Shown: positions 62,354 to 64,000 of the stretch, one piece after another | How the letters are laid out: every line of letters begins with the position of its first letter | How positions within the stretch are numbered: the stretch's first letter is position 1 | Origin: Aureivirga marina | GTDB taxonomy: Bacteria; Bacteroidota; Bacteroidia; Flavobacteriales; Flavobacteriaceae | NCBI RefSeq assembly: GCF_015767265.1 | Contig: NZ_JADPIB010000001.1 | Coordinates: 744,001-808,000 of the forward strand | Direction of reading: 5' to 3' | DNA length: 64,000 nt | Program-made: the position numbers and the translations under genes | Notes under the pieces: model-generated | Databases searched by the model: none | What the model was told of the DNA's origin: nothing | What the model saw: only the letters and a program-made list of their open reading frames with translations

Positions 62354-64000
62354 TTATAAGATTTTTATATGTAAGGTTGCTTTAACAGCTAAATTATCGC
62401 TCCAAATTGGATTCGAATATGGACCATACCTATAAAACGCACTTAATCCTAATCCTTTTATAATATTATTTAACTCAAATCCACTCTCATAATATCCTCT
62501 GTTCATGGATTTGAAACTGATTCCTTTTTGTACTAATGGATATTCTATATCACCAATTGCTGCTCTTGTAATAAGTGAAATTTGTGGTTGAAATTTTCCA
62601 ACAATTTCCAACGGCTTGAACTTATGAAAAATTTGTACCATAGCATATTTATCTGAAATAAATTCATTGTAACGCATCGTTTCAAAAGCATTTTTTCCTG
62701 CAAATGTTATTCTGCGAAACCATGGATTTTTTAAAGTATAGTTCGGCGTAGCATTATATAAATGTGATATTGGTGCTTCTCCAAAAACTATACCTCCTTG
62801 AACTAAAATAGTTGTTTTTCCTTTGCGAAGTTGTTTTAATTCTTGTACAACCCTGAAATTGAACTGTGTAAAATCAAAATCACTTCCTGCAACATCTTGA
62901 AAACTTTTTGTCACTTGGAATGTCATTTTTGGATAACCATTTTTAATTCTTAATTTTCCAATTGGTGTATACATATATTCATCCAATGGATTATAATTTA
63001 TTGCAATCGATCCAAGCGATAAATCATATTCATGAAACAATCGATCAATAGAAATGAAATGATAATTAAACAACGGATCATAACTTCCTCCGCTTACTTT
63101 AATCTTCGCTTCTAAATTTGGCTGAATATCATGTGTAATATACGCTTCAATTGTTTTATAATTATAAAACTTGCTAATATTTAAATTTCTCGGATTTACA
63201 GGTGAAAACGATTTGTTTTCAAGAATAAAATCCAAAGCAGCAGCTTCTTTCAAATCATTTGTATATCCAACGCCAATCCATGTGTTTGTTAATCGTTTGA
63301 TTGGAAATTCAATTCCATAATGATATTTAAACTTATTATCTTTTGTTCCATAAGCAAAATAAGCATTCAATCGAAAACTCTTACTTACTTCTTCTGTTGT
63401 CTTTCCTCCTAAACCAATTCGAAAACCTTCATAATTATTTAAATTGATAATTTTCCCAAGATTTAAATTCAAATATTTTGTTGGAAAAACTCCATTTAAA
63501 ATATTTCTTCCATAATATAATTTCTTCTCAACTTTTTTATCCTTAAAAATAGAATCTATTAATTTATACGTATTCTTATCTTTTTGGGTAAGTTTTAAAG
63601 TTCGAAATTTTTCTAAAACTTCTTGATTTTCTTCTTGATTTTTATCCTCATAAATAACCGTTGCAGAATTATTATGAAGTGAAATTGGAATATCTGTTTT
63701 TATGTCTGAAATATAGGTATTCGAATAAATATAAACGACATCTTCAGGTTTTACTTTTGCAGTAGAATAACTGCGTAGCATTTTGTTATTACTCTCAATA
63801 ATTTTAATGGATTGACCAAAAACTTCAACACTTCCAGAATTTGCTCCTTTTTTTACAAAAGTTGTTTTATGTTTCGGAAACCACAAATCGTAATTTTTTA
63901 AATAGGTATAATCCTGAACAATTTTTAAATCAATTAAACCTGTAATTTCTGCATGAATTTTCGTAATTGCAAAACTCATTGCATCAATAATCAAATATCC
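62354..64000 (-). CDS. DUF5686 family outer-membrane protein (N-terminus outside window)
   Basis: The visible 548 codons run to the window edge without a start; codons before the first in-frame TTG at 63994 stay open (…GYL), so this is not the true start. The N-terminal part has GSVEVFGQSIKIIES and a carboxypeptidase-like region, then a large beta-barrel with repeated strand patterns such as RIGLGGKTTEEVSKSFRLN and GIEFPIKRLTN, ending LAVKATLHIKIL. DUF5686 proteins are typically around 830 residues and TonB-independent outer-membrane barrels of unknown role. It lies 96 bases before rpoN on the same strand. Confidence 0.85.
   Translation of the reverse strand, partial: GYLIIDAMSFAITKIHAEITGLIDLKIVQDYTYLKNYDLWFPKHKTTFVKKGANSGSVEVFGQSIKIIESNNKMLRSYSTAKVKPEDVVYIYSNTYISDIKTDIPISLHNNSATVIYEDKNQEENQEVLEKFRTLKLTQKDKNTYKLIDSIFKDKKVEKKLYYGRNILNGVFPTKYLNLNLGKIINLNNYEGFRIGLGGKTTEEVSKSFRLNAYFAYGTKDNKFKYHYGIEFPIKRLTNTWIGVGYTNDLKEAAALDFILENKSFSPVNPRNLNISKFYNYKTIEAYITHDIQPNLEAKIKVSGGSYDPLFNYHFISIDRLFHEYDLSLGSIAINYNPLDEYMYTPIGKLRIKNGYPKMTFQVTKSFQDVAGSDFDFTQFNFRVVQELKQLRKGKTTILVQGGIVFGEAPISHLYNATPNYTLKNPWFRRITFAGKNAFETMRYNEFISDKYAMVQIFHKFKPLEIVGKFQPQISLITRAAIGDIEYPLVQKGISFKSMNRGYYESGFELNNIIKGLGLSAFYRYGPYSNPIWSDNLAVKATLHIKIL

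Noticed and set aside
1-64000. CRISPR arrays, tRNA or rRNA genes, insertion sequences, phage genes
   Set aside because: No regularly spaced repeats, cloverleaf, rRNA-like blocks, transposase or integrase motifs were seen on either strand.

Overview
The window reads as chromosomal DNA of a member of the Flavobacteriaceae (Bacteroidota). The evidence is strong AT richness, promoters of the Bacteroidota type (-7 element TAnnTTTG), few Shine-Dalgarno sequences, family members typical of this group (PorG/DUF6089, DUF3078, DUF5686, DUF4178, a PID-CTERM-like small protein, a sporadic Lrp regulator) and the gene order pdxJ / CBS / nadK / porG / uppS / bamA / ompH / ompH / murI. No rRNA, tRNA, transposase, integrase, phage gene or CRISPR array was seen, so this looks like core genome with a few accessory islands.

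Layout. 1-8.8 kb: vitamin B6 gene pdxJ (cut by the window edge), then a cell-envelope block with NAD kinase, the type IX secretion protein PorG, undecaprenyl diphosphate synthase, BamA, two Skp/OmpH chaperones and glutamate racemase. 8.8-14.4 kb: YicC, guanylate kinase, NadD, an M23 peptidase, a GH3-family protein and peptidyl-tRNA hydrolase. 14.4-21.7 kb: a 425-base gene-free stretch with competing hairpins, then an eight-gene minus-strand operon holding three different proteins fused to a Rieske [2Fe-2S] domain. 21.9-34.3 kb: DUF3050, a saccharopine-dehydrogenase-like protein, PEP carboxykinase, DNA glycosylase I, DNA polymerase I, PheS and several lipoproteins or secreted proteins. 34.3-37.5 kb: glycerol catabolism (glpK, glpD), followed by an unlisted 43-residue Cys-rich membrane protein. 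37.7-43.4 kb: a prolyl oligopeptidase, then three membrane-protein genes around a winged-helix regulator, two of them preceded by the same palindrome, then a SugE-type exporter. 43.6-49.6 kb: a PID-CTERM-like small protein, riboflavin synthase, PdxA, and the DUF177-rpmF-fabH-accB-accC lipid/ribosome operon. 49.7-52.9 kb: Lrp regulator, nadB, nadA. 53.0-58.4 kb: a six-gene polyamine/membrane cluster (speD, DUF4178, lipoprotein, duplicated DUF350, membrane-bound SpeE-like enzyme, potassium channel). 58.5-64.0 kb: DUF3078, a beta-barrel, a PAP2-like membrane protein, sigma-54, and a DUF5686 outer-membrane protein cut by the window edge.

The best candidate for an undescribed system is the Rieske operon at 14.8-21.7 kb. 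A glutamate-synthase-like FMN/3Fe-4S enzyme, a thiamine-diphosphate enzyme of the pyruvate oxidase/acetolactate synthase fold and a ferric-reductase-like membrane protein each carry their own Rieske domain. They sit with DUF1622, two small membrane proteins, a membrane-anchored Cys/His-motif protein and a periplasmic YHS protein. The shared Rieske modules suggest one-electron transfer between soluble oxidoreductases and a membrane haem protein; this is inference. The second candidate is the polyamine/membrane cluster, whose general association is known but whose exact role is not.

Several gene starts were moved because a -7 promoter element overlaps the longest possible start (39844 rather than 39877, 41283 rather than 41256, 43621 rather than 43591, 45808 rather than 45766). 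All functions are read from sequence motifs and memory of families; nothing was computed or searched.
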